Assembly (NCBI RefSeq): GCF_006346395.1
Contig: NZ_VDMS01000002.1
Span: 662,712-726,711, forward strand
Direction: 5' to 3'
DNA from: Nocardioides plantarum
GTDB taxonomy: Bacteria; Actinomycetota; Actinomycetes; Propionibacteriales; Nocardioidaceae
Length of the DNA: 64,000 bases
In this document: piece after piece, positions 34,967 to 43,139 of the stretch
Layout of the letters: every line of letters starts with the position of its first letter
Position numbering within the stretch: the stretch's first letter is position 1
The notes under the pieces: model-generated
What the model saw: only the letters and a program-made list of their open reading frames with translations
The model's database searches: none
What the model was told of the DNA's origin: nothing
Made by a program: the position numbers and the translations under genes

Positions 34967-35956
34967 ATGACCGCCCTGATCAACCCGACCGTTCCCGGTG
35001 AGCAGGAGATCGCCGCCTTCGGGCGGCTCCACCAGCGCATCGGCGACGCGGTCGAGTCCGCGGTGCACGGCAAGCGGGCCGTCGTCGACCTCGTCCTGGT
35101 CGCCACCTTCGCCGGTGGGCACGTGCTGCTGGAGGACGTCCCCGGCACCGGCAAGACCACGCTGGCCCGGGCCGTCGGACGGGCGATGGGTGGGCAGGTC
35201 GGACGGATCCAGTTCACGCCCGACCTGTTGCCGAGCGACGTCACCGGCACCACCGTGTTCGACCCACGAGACGGCCAGATCCGGTTCCGCCAGGGCCCGG
35301 TCTTCGCCAACGTCGTCCTGGCCGACGAGATCAACCGGGCGGCGGCCAAGACCCAGTCGGCGCTGCTCGAGGTGATGCAGGAGCGCACCGTCACCGTCGA
35401 CGGCGTGGGGCACCCGGTCCCCCGGCCGTTCGTGGTGATCGCGACGCAGAACCCCATCGACCTCGAGGGCACCTACCGGCTCCCCGAGGCCCAGCTCGAC
35501 CGGTTCCTGCTCCGCACCTCGCTGGGCTACCCCGACGCCGAGCACGAGATCGAGGTGCTGCGGCCCAACAGCACGGCCGGGCTGGTCGACGACGTCCCCA
35601 CCGTGACGACGCCCGCGGAGGTCGCGGCCGTCGCCGACCAGCTGTCGCGGCTGCACGTGGCCGACCCGATCCTCCGCTACGTCCGCGACATCGGGATGAC
35701 GATCCGCCGCGACCCACGCGTACGGGTAGGGGTGAGCACCCGCGGGCTCAAGGCCCTGGTCGGGTGCCTCCAGGTCTACGCGGCGGCGCGCGGGCGCCAC
35801 TACGTCGTGCCCAGCGACGTACAGCGCCTGGCCGAGCCGGTCCTGGCCCACCGCACCGTCCTGGGCCGCGATGCCATCCTGGCCGGCCACACGAGCGAGG
35901 GCGTCGTCCACGAGGTGCTCGAGACGGTCCAGCCGCCGCAGCCCGACGCGGGCTGA
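34967..35956 (+). CDS. MoxR-family AAA+ ATPase
   Basis: 329 residues. Walker A is EDVPGTGKTT (56-65), Walker B is VVLADEIN, and the sensor segments are IATQNPIDLEGTYRLPEAQLDRFLL and GVSTRGLKALV. MoxR proteins act as chaperones that mature partner complexes, commonly with the DUF58 and transglutaminase-like proteins encoded next. The ATG has a purine-rich stretch (CGAGAGG) upstream. It lies about 60 nt after the FN3 protein gene, so it is probably in the same operon. Confidence 0.93.
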   Translation: MTALINPTVPGEQEIAAFGRLHQRIGDAVESAVHGKRAVVDLVLVATFAGGHVLLEDVPGTGKTTLARAVGRAMGGQVGRIQFTPDLLPSDVTGTTVFDPRDGQIRFRQGPVFANVVLADEINRAAAKTQSALLEVMQERTVTVDGVGHPVPRPFVVIATQNPIDLEGTYRLPEAQLDRFLLRTSLGYPDAEHEIEVLRPNSTAGLVDDVPTVTTPAEVAAVADQLSRLHVADPILRYVRDIGMTIRRDPRVRVGVSTRGLKALVGCLQVYAAARGRHYVVPSDVQRLAEPVLAHRTVLGRDAILAGHTSEGVVHEVLETVQPPQPDAG

Positions 35957-35963
35957 GCGGGTC

Positions 35964-37133
35964 ATGGGCCAGGTGTGGGCGAGCGCGACCGGTCGCGGCC
36001 GCGCGATCGTCGTGCTCGGGGTCCTGCTCCTGGGTGCCGGCCTGGCCTGGGACTACCTCCTGGTCGCCGGTCTCGGGGGCTGCCTCCTGGCGCTCGTCGT
36101 CGTCGAGCTCGCCGCGGTCCTCCTCACCCGCCCGGTGGCGGTCGACCGCGACATCGAGCCGCGCGTCGTGGTCCGTCAGGCCCCGTGCGAGGGCCGGCTG
36201 CTCGTGCGTGGCCGACGCCGACGGGGGCTGGTGCGGCTCGACGTCGCCGACCGTGTCCACGGCGGCCTGGTGCCGGTCTCGCTGCCCGACCACCTCGGCA
36301 CCGACGAGCTGGGCACCCGTGTCGTCTACCGGATCCCGACGCCTCGGCGCGGCCTGGTCGACGTCGGCCCGGTCCAGGTGCGGCTCGTCGGGCTCACCGG
36401 CATGGCCGCCCGCTCGACCGAGTCCGGACCCGTCGACCAGGTCCGGGTGCTGCCCCGCCGCGTGCCCCTGGCCGGGATGGTCTCGGGGACCCGCCGGGCC
36501 CTGACCGGCAACGACGAGGCCAACGAGCTCGGCGGCACCGACCTCGTGGGGCTCCACGAGTACGCCATGGGTGACGACCTGCGGCGGCTGCACTGGGCGA
36601 CCAGCGCCCGTACCGGGACCCTGATGGTGCGCGAGGACGCCGAGCCGTCGCAGGCCCACGTGTGCGTCCTGCTCGACGACCGTGCCTCGGCCTACCTGGG
36701 CGACGACGCGCTGTTCGAGGAGGCGGTCGAGATCGCCGCCGCCCTGTGCCGCTCGGGTCTCGAGGACGGCCTCCCGGTCCGGCTGCACACGATGAGCGAC
36801 CGCCGCGAGGTGCGGGTGCCCGGGTCGGCCAGCCGACGGCTCCTCGAGGAGCACCGCGACCTCGACTGGCTCCTGGCCGAGGTCGACCTCACCGGGTCGC
36901 TGTCGCGCATCGAACTGCACAGCCGCGACCTCGACGTCGCCGTGGCCGTGACCGGCCCGGGCGCCGACCTGCGCGACGTCGGGCTGCTGCTCGGCGACGC
37001 ACCGACGCGGGTCCTCGCCGTCGTCGACCCCGCCCCCTTCGTCGGTGCCCACCAGGAGGCCGGGCTGCTCGTGCTGCGCGGGGCGACCTCGGTGTCGCTC
37101 GCGGCCAGCTGGGACGCGGCGGTGCACCGGTGA
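35964..37133 (+). CDS. DUF58 membrane protein (VWA-like)
   Basis: 389 residues. Two N-terminal membrane helices (IVVLGVLLLGAGLAWDYLLVAGLGGCLLALVVVELAAVLL) are followed by a beta domain, then the DUF58 signature GLHEYAMGDDLRRLHWATSARTGTLMVREDAE and a VWA-like C-terminal domain (HVCVLLDDRAS...). The partner of MoxR in many bacteria. The ATG is 7 nt after the MoxR stop and the gene ends in a GTGA overlap with the next one, so the three are tightly coupled. Confidence 0.92.
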   Translation: MGQVWASATGRGRAIVVLGVLLLGAGLAWDYLLVAGLGGCLLALVVVELAAVLLTRPVAVDRDIEPRVVVRQAPCEGRLLVRGRRRRGLVRLDVADRVHGGLVPVSLPDHLGTDELGTRVVYRIPTPRRGLVDVGPVQVRLVGLTGMAARSTESGPVDQVRVLPRRVPLAGMVSGTRRALTGNDEANELGGTDLVGLHEYAMGDDLRRLHWATSARTGTLMVREDAEPSQAHVCVLLDDRASAYLGDDALFEEAVEIAAALCRSGLEDGLPVRLHTMSDRREVRVPGSASRRLLEEHRDLDWLLAEVDLTGSLSRIELHSRDLDVAVAVTGPGADLRDVGLLLGDAPTRVLAVVDPAPFVGAHQEAGLLVLRGATSVSLAASWDAAVHR

Positions 37134-39250
37134 GCAGCATCGCCACCTCCGAGGCCACCACCGAGAGCCTGCCCGGACGCGCGCTCCGGCTGCTGTGGCC
37201 GGTCGCGCTCCTCGTCCTGGGTGCCCTGGTGCTGGCCACCGCCTGGCACCGGCTGACGATCTCGCTGCTCTTCGCCGTGGTCGCCGCCCTCCCCCTGCTG
37301 CTGCTGCGCGGCCTGCTGCGGGTCGGGATGTCGCGCTGGTTCGCCAGCTCGATGATCGTGCTGCTGTCGATCATGGGCGCCTACCTCGCCACCTCGGGCG
37401 CCGACCTCTCGCTCGAGCAGACCATCCAGGACGTCGTACCCCGGCTGCTGACCGCGCCGCAGCCGTACGCCGCCCGTGCCGACCTGCTGGTCGGGCCGCT
37501 GCTGCTGACCGCGCTGGTCTCGGTGCTCGTCGGGCTCCGGGTCGACAGCCGGCTGCGGGTCGAGCCGGTCGTCGGTGCCGCCGTCCTCTACCTCGCCGGG
37601 ATGCTGCTCACCGCCGGGGACGCCGACCCCGCGGGCCTCGTGGTGGTGCTGCTGCTGGTGGTCGCCCTGCTCGGCTGGGTCTTCCTCGACGAGCACGGCG
37701 AGCCGGTCCGGCAGCGGCTGGCGCTGGCCGGTCCGGTCTCGGTCGTCGGCGTCGGCGCGCTCGCCGCCATCGCCACCCTGCCGGTGGGGGCGGCGTTCGA
37801 GCCCCGCGAGATGGTCGACCCGCCGGTCGTCGACGTGGTCGCGTCCAACCCGCTCACCCAGCTGGGGGCATGGGCCAACAACCCCGACCAGGAGCTGCTG
37901 CGGGTCCGTGGTCCCAAGGTCCCGCTGCGCCTGGTCGTCCTCGACAAGTACGACGGCACCCAGTGGACCTCGGCCACCAGGTTCGAGCAGGTCCGCAGCG
38001 ACGGGCGCACCGGGATCGACCCCGGGCCCTACCCGTCCGACGCGACCCTGCAGGTGCAGTTCTCGGGCCTGGGTGGCAGTTGGCTCCCCAGCCCCGGCAC
38101 CCCGCTCTCGGTGGCGCTCGACGACGTCCTGGTCGATCCCGCCACCGGCACCCTGTTCTCGCCCGACGGCACCGACGGCCTGGTCTACGAGGTGGCCGGG
38201 TCCTACGACTCCCCGCCCAGCGAGGACCTGAACGCCGCCCAGGTCCCCGAGGACGTCGGCGAGCTCACCGAGCTCCCTCCGCTGCCCAAGCCGCTCGCCG
38301 ACTTCGCCGGCCAGGTCGGTGCGACCGCAGCGACGCCGTACCAACGGGCCTCGGCCATCGAGTCCCTGGTCCGCGACGAGTACAAGCTCTCGCCGACCGC
38401 CATCTCGGGCTCCGCGCTGTGGCGGCTCGACCAGTTCCTCCTCGGCGGCTCCGACAAGCCGGGAGGCGGGGTCGGCACCTCCGAGCAGTTCGCCTCGGCC
38501 TTCGCGCTGCTGGCCCGCTACAACGGGCTCCCGACCCGGGTGGTGGTGGGCTTCCGCCCCGGCACCGCCCAGGACGACGGCACGCGCGTGATCAAGGGCG
38601 AGGACGCCTTCGCGTGGGCCGAGGTCTACTTCCGCGGCCTGGGCTGGGTGCCCTTCTCGCCCACGCCCGACGACGACACCTTCAGCCGCCCCCGGCCCAT
38701 CGAGGCCACCGAGGCCGAGCTGCCCGAGGAGGCCGACACCGGCTCACCGGTGCTGCCCCCGTCGACGAGCGCCACCCCGAGCGAGGACCCCCAGACCGGC
38801 GACGCGAGCGTGGGCCCGGACGACGCCGACGCCCCGATGGGGGGACCGGCCGCGTCGGTGCTGCTCGGTGCCGGCCTGGCCCTGGTGGTGGTGGTCCTGG
38901 TGCTGCTCCGCACCGGCCGTCGGGTCCGCCACCAGCGTCGTGGCCCGACCGGCGCCTGGGCCGAGGTGGTCGACGCGATGCGGCTCTCGGGCCTGCGGCC
39001 CGCTGCCCACCAGCCCGCCGACGTCGTGGCCGCCGGCCTCGACGCCCGCCTCGGCACCTCCTCGGCCGCCATCGCCTCCCGTGCCGAGCTCGCCACCTTC
39101 GGCCCCCCGACGCCGTCCCCCTCGCCCGACGCCGACCGCACCGCCCTGCGGACGCAGCTGCGCGACGTACGCCGGCGGGTCCGCCGCGAGACGCCGCTGT
39201 GGCGCCGCTGGTGGTGGTGGCTCGACCCGCGGGTCCTGCGCCGCTCGTAG
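37130..39250 (+). CDS. TgpA-like membrane protein with a transglutaminase-like domain lacking the catalytic triad
   Basis: 706 residues. Six or seven membrane helices fill residues 15-230, and an extracytoplasmic domain follows. The transglutaminase-like core is around 440-515. Active family members have G-x-C-E-Q-F, D-A-H-A-W and V-P-F-D-P-T-P. Here these read GTSEQFASAFALLARYNGLP (Ser451), EDAFAWAEVYF (Phe494) and GWVPFSPTP (Ser510), so Cys, His and Asp are all replaced. One more membrane helix (SVLLGAGLALVVVVLVLL) and a cytoplasmic tail follow. The fold is kept but enzyme activity is not expected. A scaffold or wall-binding role is inferred. Confidence 0.88.
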   Translation: MSSIATSEATTESLPGRALRLLWPVALLVLGALVLATAWHRLTISLLFAVVAALPLLLLRGLLRVGMSRWFASSMIVLLSIMGAYLATSGADLSLEQTIQDVVPRLLTAPQPYAARADLLVGPLLLTALVSVLVGLRVDSRLRVEPVVGAAVLYLAGMLLTAGDADPAGLVVVLLLVVALLGWVFLDEHGEPVRQRLALAGPVSVVGVGALAAIATLPVGAAFEPREMVDPPVVDVVASNPLTQLGAWANNPDQELLRVRGPKVPLRLVVLDKYDGTQWTSATRFEQVRSDGRTGIDPGPYPSDATLQVQFSGLGGSWLPSPGTPLSVALDDVLVDPATGTLFSPDGTDGLVYEVAGSYDSPPSEDLNAAQVPEDVGELTELPPLPKPLADFAGQVGATAATPYQRASAIESLVRDEYKLSPTAISGSALWRLDQFLLGGSDKPGGGVGTSEQFASAFALLARYNGLPTRVVVGFRPGTAQDDGTRVIKGEDAFAWAEVYFRGLGWVPFSPTPDDDTFSRPRPIEATEAELPEEADTGSPVLPPSTSATPSEDPQTGDASVGPDDADAPMGGPAASVLLGAGLALVVVVLVLLRTGRRVRHQRRGPTGAWAEVVDAMRLSGLRPAAHQPADVVAAGLDARLGTSSAAIASRAELATFGPPTPSPSPDADRTALRTQLRDVRRRVRRETPLWRRWWWWLDPRVLRRS

Positions 39251-39285
39251 AGGTGCGGGCGCACGACCGACTCGTGCAATCGAAC

Positions 39286-39387
39286 GAGTCGGGCGCCCGA
39301 CCAGCCCCACCCGGCCACCAACCCGTTCAATTGCACGAGTCGGGCGCCCGGTCAGCCCCACCCGGCCACCAACCCGTTCAATTGCAC
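39286..39387. repeat. 51-nt direct repeat, two copies
   Basis: Units at 39286-39336 and 39337-39387 differ by two bases. Each ends in CCGTTCAATTGCAC. They follow an inverted repeat (GACTCGT, 8-nt loop, ACGAGTC at 39269-39290) in the 215-bp spacer between the transglutaminase-like and kinase genes, which converge here. This could terminate both transcripts. Confidence 0.75.
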
Positions 39388-39466
39388 GAGTCAGCACGCG
39401 TGCCAGCGACAGGACCGACCGCCGAGCAGACGACCCCCCGGACTAGTCCAGGCCGGGTGGCGCCGG

Positions 39467-41254
39467 CTACTGCTCGAAGCCGAACGCCGTGACCTTGCCG
39501 CATCGCGAGGTGCGGTCGCTGATGCCGTAGGCCCCGGTGGGCAGCTTGACGAGCATGAAGAAGCAGGCGCGTCCGGTCGGTAGGCGCGGGGCGATCGGGA
39601 CGGTGACCTTGGTGCCGCCCGAGCCGGGGGGCCAGCTGTAGATGACGCGGCCCCCGGGGACGTCGTCGGTGGCCATGAGGAGCCGGAACTCCCCCTCGCC
39701 GTCGGACGGGTCGGTCCACTGGGCGCCGAGGTTGGTCCCGTCGTAGTCGAAGGACTGGAGCACGACGGCGAGGTCGGCCTGGGGCCGGCCGGTCACGGTG
39801 TCGGTGGCCCCCGGCGCGACGGGAGCGACGGGGGCTCCCTGACCGGGGTCGGTGACGGCGGAGGTGTCGGGGTCGGTCGGCTCGTCCTTGTCGCGGAGCA
39901 CGGCCCCGACGATGCCGAGCGCCAGCCCGATGACCAGGGCGCCGACCCCGAGCAGGAGCGGGAGACGTCGGCGCGACGGGGACTTCTCCTCGGCGGGCGC
40001 CTCGGGCTCGCTACGGGCCGCGGGAGGCTTGCCGGTGGCGTCAGGGAGTCCGGTGCCGGTGGGCTCGGCGTCGTGGACGGGGGCGGCGTGGGACACCGCG
40101 GAGACCGCGAGCGGGACCGGCTCGGCCATCGGTGACGGACTGTGGCTGATCGGGCTGGGACTGATGGGTCCGGGCCCGATCGGCGCCGGCGCCGCCCACG
40201 TGGGGGTGTGCGTCGGCGTCGGGGTGGGGGTGGGGGTGGGGGCAGCCTCGCGGTCGGTGCCCGAGGATGCCGCCGGCGACGGTGCCGGTGACGGGGCAGG
40301 TGACTTGACCAGGGAGGGCGGGGCCGGTCGCGGCGCCCCGCTCGCACCGGTGGGCTCCCAGGCCGAGGCACGCAGGCCGTGCAACGCGTCGCGCAGCTCG
40401 GCGGCCGAAGCCCACCGCTCGGCGACGTCCTTGCGCAGGCACCGCGCGATGACCGGCCCCAGGCGCTCGGCACCGACGATCTCGAGGGGGCGGTGGTCCT
40501 CGGTGCGGGCCCGGCGCAGGTAGGCCAGGGCGGAGTCCTCGTCGGGGTCGTCGCTGGCGAACGGCGGGCGCCCGTCGAGCAGCGTGAAGAGCGTGGAGCC
40601 GAGGGACCACACGTCGTCGGCCGCCGTCGGGGGGTGCCCGTCGAGGATCTGGGGGGCAGCGTGGCGGTAGGTGAAGGTCTCGGCCGACGAGGTGTGCTCG
40701 GCGTCGACGAGGCGGGCGATGCCGAAGTCGGCGAGCACCCAGGACGTGGGCAGCACCAGGACGTTCTGGGGCTTCACGTCACGGTGGAGGACGCCGCGCT
40801 CGTGGGCGAACGACAGCGCGTCAGCGAGCACCTCGCCGATCCGGCCGACCTCCTCGGGCGGTAGCGGGCCGTAGGCGCGGAGCCGGTCGTGGAGGGTGCC
40901 ACCCTCGAAGAAGTCCATGACCACGGCCGGGCGCCCGGACGCGGTGGTGCCGGTCGCCAGCACGGTGACGATGTTGGGGTGCTGGCGGCCCAGCTGGACG
41001 GTGATCTCGATCTCGCGCGCGAACCGCGCGGCGCGGGTCGGGTCGCTGGTGGTGTCGAGACTGAGCACCTTGATGGCGACCTCGCGCCCCAGGGCGACCT
41101 CGCGGGCGCGGTAGACGACCGAGTCGCCACCACGGCCGATCTCGACGAGGTCGGTGTAGCCGTCGAGCTGCTCGCTCGCGGTGGCGCGCACGGGCTCCGG
41201 CGGACGCCAGGCGGCGTCGGACCCGTCCGACCCGCCCGAGGATCCCGAAGTCAT
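39467..41254 (-). CDS. Membrane Ser/Thr protein kinase (PknB-like) with extracytoplasmic FN3-like domain
   Basis: 595 residues. Kinase features are the Gly-rich loop GRGGDSVVYRA (40-50), Lys62 (VAIKV), HRD 157-159 (LHRDVKPQNV) and DFG 176-178. The APE motif is APQ (HAAPQILDG). A long Pro/Thr/Ser linker (about 300-420) holds repeated PTPTPT. One membrane helix follows (RRLPLLLGVGALVIGLALGIVGAVL), and the extracytoplasmic domain (DLAVVLQSFDYDGTNLGAQWTDPSDGEGEFRLL) is FN3-like with a probable disulfide between ACFF and SRCGK. The ATG is 6 nt after TAGGCT (41261-41266). It probably phosphorylates FHA-bearing partners of the adjacent locus (inference). Confidence 0.92.
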   Translation of the reverse strand: MTSGSSGGSDGSDAAWRPPEPVRATASEQLDGYTDLVEIGRGGDSVVYRAREVALGREVAIKVLSLDTTSDPTRAARFAREIEITVQLGRQHPNIVTVLATGTTASGRPAVVMDFFEGGTLHDRLRAYGPLPPEEVGRIGEVLADALSFAHERGVLHRDVKPQNVLVLPTSWVLADFGIARLVDAEHTSSAETFTYRHAAPQILDGHPPTAADDVWSLGSTLFTLLDGRPPFASDDPDEDSALAYLRRARTEDHRPLEIVGAERLGPVIARCLRKDVAERWASAAELRDALHGLRASAWEPTGASGAPRPAPPSLVKSPAPSPAPSPAASSGTDREAAPTPTPTPTPTHTPTWAAPAPIGPGPISPSPISHSPSPMAEPVPLAVSAVSHAAPVHDAEPTGTGLPDATGKPPAARSEPEAPAEEKSPSRRRLPLLLGVGALVIGLALGIVGAVLRDKDEPTDPDTSAVTDPGQGAPVAPVAPGATDTVTGRPQADLAVVLQSFDYDGTNLGAQWTDPSDGEGEFRLLMATDDVPGGRVIYSWPPGSGGTKVTVPIAPRLPTGRACFFMLVKLPTGAYGISDRTSRCGKVTAFGFEQ

Positions 41255-41260
41255 GGGCTC

Positions 41261-41266
41261 AGCCTA
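41261..41266 (-). promoter_or_regulatory. -10 box of the Ser/Thr kinase gene
   Basis: TAGGCT on the minus strand with a 6-nt spacer to the ATG, so a leaderless transcript is likely. Confidence 0.5.
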
Positions 41267-41295
41267 TGACCTGCGGGGTGTGCTCACACGCAGCA

Positions 41296-41340
41296 GGCGC
41301 CACCCTGCTCGGCCGTCGGAGCGGCGAGCGGGGTGGCGCC
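41296..41340 (-). terminator. Terminator of trigger factor
   Basis: A 16-bp stem (GGCGCCACCCTGCTCG with CGAGCGGGGTGGCGCC, one G-U) and a 13-nt loop, about 17 nt after the tig stop. It separates tig from the kinase gene on the same strand. Confidence 0.7.
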
Positions 41341-41356
41341 CGTGGAGCGCGGTGGC

Positions 41357-42793
41357 TCAGGCCTTGTCGTCGGCCTTGTCGTCGGACTCGGTGGCCGTGG
41401 CCTCGGAGGCCTCGTCCGAGCCCTCGTCGGAGCCCTCGGCCGACTCGTCGACGGGCTCGTCCTCACCGATGGTGCCGTCGGGGCGCAGGTTCTTGAGCTC
41501 GACCGGGTTGCCCGAGGCGTCCTTGACCTCGGCACCCTCCACGACCAGCGCGAGCGCCTTGCCGCGCAGGATCTCCTGCACGAGGTCGGGGATGTGGTTG
41601 TGCTCGAACATGTGGTTGGCGAACTCCTGCGGGTCCTGGCCCGACTGCTGGGCGCGCCGTACGAGGTGCTGGGAGAGCTCGGCCTGGTCGATGCCGAACT
41701 CCTCCTTCTTGGCGATCTCGTCGAGCAGGAACTGCGCGGCGACGGCGTCGCGGACGCGGCGCTCGAGGTCGGCCTCGAACTCGTCGACGGTCTGGCCCTC
41801 GTCCTCGAGGTACTTCTCCATGGTGATGCCGGCCATGGCGAGCTGCTGCTCGACGCTGGAGCGGCGGGCGTTGAGCTCGTCGGTGACCATGGTCTCGGGC
41901 AGCGGGATCTCGATCTTGTCCAGCAGGGCCTCGAGGACCGCGTCGCGGGCCTCGGCGGCCTGCTCGAGGCGCTTGCCCCGGCCGAGCCGCTCACGGACGT
42001 CGGCGGTGAGCTCGTCGACGGTGTCGAACTCGGAGGCCATCTGAGCGAACTCGTCGTCGATCTCGGGGAGCTCCTGCTCCTGGACCTGGGTCACCTTGAC
42101 GCTGACCTCGACCTTCTCGCCGACGAGGTCGCCGCCGACCAGCTCGGTCTCGAAGGTCTTGTCGTCGCCGGCGGACAGGCCGACCAGCGCCTCGTCGAGG
42201 CCCTCGATCATGCCGCCGCGGCCGACCTGGTAGGACATGCCGCTGACCTCGGCGCCGTCGACGACCTCGCCGTCCTTGGTCGCGCGGAGGTCGAGCACGA
42301 CGAAGTCACCGTCGGCGGCGGCCCGCTCGACGTCGTTGAGGGTCGCGAACCGCTCGCGCAGCGCCTCGACCTGCTCGTCGACGTCGGCGTCGGTGATCTC
42401 GGCGTCGGGGACCTCGGCGGTCAGGCCGGTGTAGTCGGGGACGACGATCTCGGGCTTGACGTCGACCTCGGCGGTGAAGCCGAAGCCCTCGTCGTCGGCG
42501 ATCTCGAGGCCCTCGATGTCGGGCTGGGCGAGGGGGACGAGGTCGTTGGCCTCGAGCGCCTCGGCGTACTTCTTGGGGAGGGTCTCGTTGATGGCCTGCT
42601 CGAGGACGGCCGCGCGGCCGACCTGCCGGTCGATGACCGTGGGCGGCACCTTGCCGCGGCGGAAGCCGGGCACGTTGATCTGCTTGGCGATCGACTGGTA
42701 GGCGGCATCCAGGCTCGGCTTGAGCTCCTCGAAAGGCACCTCGACGGTGAGCTTGACCCGCGTGGGGCTCAAGGTCTCGACGGCGCTCTTCAC
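41357..42793 (-). CDS. tig: Trigger factor, ribosome-associated chaperone
   Basis: 478 residues. The ribosome-binding signature is VPGFRRGKVPP near residue 45. A PPIase domain follows at about 160-245 (DFVVLDLRATKDGEVVDGAEVSGMSYQVGRGGMIEGLDEALVGLSAGD) and then the helical chaperone domain. The C-terminal tail is strongly acidic (ESAEGSDEGSDEASEATATESDDKADD). It holds nascent chains at the tunnel exit. The GTG start has AGGAG 8 nt upstream. The gene lies just after two tRNA genes. In related genomes clpP1 follows directly; here the secretion-like block intervenes. Confidence 0.97.
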   Translation of the reverse strand: MKSAVETLSPTRVKLTVEVPFEELKPSLDAAYQSIAKQINVPGFRRGKVPPTVIDRQVGRAAVLEQAINETLPKKYAEALEANDLVPLAQPDIEGLEIADDEGFGFTAEVDVKPEIVVPDYTGLTAEVPDAEITDADVDEQVEALRERFATLNDVERAAADGDFVVLDLRATKDGEVVDGAEVSGMSYQVGRGGMIEGLDEALVGLSAGDDKTFETELVGGDLVGEKVEVSVKVTQVQEQELPEIDDEFAQMASEFDTVDELTADVRERLGRGKRLEQAAEARDAVLEALLDKIEIPLPETMVTDELNARRSSVEQQLAMAGITMEKYLEDEGQTVDEFEADLERRVRDAVAAQFLLDEIAKKEEFGIDQAELSQHLVRRAQQSGQDPQEFANHMFEHNHIPDLVQEILRGKALALVVEGAEVKDASGNPVELKNLRPDGTIGEDEPVDESAEGSDEGSDEASEATATESDDKADDKA

Positions 42794-42829
42794 AGGTGGT
42801 CTCCTAGGGTTCGGGTGGTGTCTGGGCTG

Positions 42830-42902
42830 TCGGGGCGACAGGACTCGAACCTGCGATCTCCTGCTCCCAAAGCAGGCGCGCTAGCCACTACGCTACGCCC
42901 CG
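42830..42902 (-). tRNA. tRNA-Pro (anticodon TGG)
   Basis: 73 nt. The 7-bp acceptor stem is CGGGGCG/CGCCCCG, the anticodon stem is CCTGC/GCAGG with loop TTTGGGA, and the T arm is GCAGG-TTCGAAT-CCTGT (one G-U-type pair). The discriminator is A and CCA is not encoded. It lies just upstream of tig. Confidence 0.92.
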
Positions 42903-42947
42903 CCAAGTCGGACCTCGGAGCGCCGGGTCGGCGCTCGAGGACCCGCT

Positions 42948-43021
42948 TGGAGCGGATGACGGGAATCGAACCCGCGTAATCAGTTTGGAAGACTGGAGCT
43001 CTACCATTGAGCTACATCCGC
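42948..43021 (-). tRNA. tRNA-Gly (anticodon TCC)
   Basis: 71-nt body plus encoded CCA. The acceptor stem is GCGGATG/CATCCGC, the D arm is AGCTCAATGGTAGAGCT, the anticodon loop is CTTCCAA, and the T arm contains GGGTTCGATTCCC. It is about 45 nt upstream of tRNA-Pro and probably co-transcribed with it. Confidence 0.94.
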
Positions 43022-43025
43022 GCAC

Positions 43026-43044
43026 ACGGGGACTGCGTCCCCGT
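43026..43044 (-). terminator. Small hairpin between VOC fusion gene and tRNA-Gly
   Basis: ACGGGGA pairs with TCCCCGT around a 5-nt loop. It lies after the end of the minus-strand operon and just before tRNA-Gly, so it may isolate the tRNA promoter region from read-through. Confidence 0.4.
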
Positions 43045-43139
43045 CGACCTGAGGATTCTTCCACAGGCCCGGGTACGCCGACCAAACGGCATTCGTGCAC
43101 TGTCGGTCGTCGTCGGTCGTCGTCGGCTCGGCGCCGGGC

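Noticed and set aside
36692..38344. Open frame antisense to DUF58 and the transglutaminase-like gene
   Set aside because: Shadow of real genes; composition (Arg, Gly, Gln, His) is typical of out-of-frame high-GC DNA.
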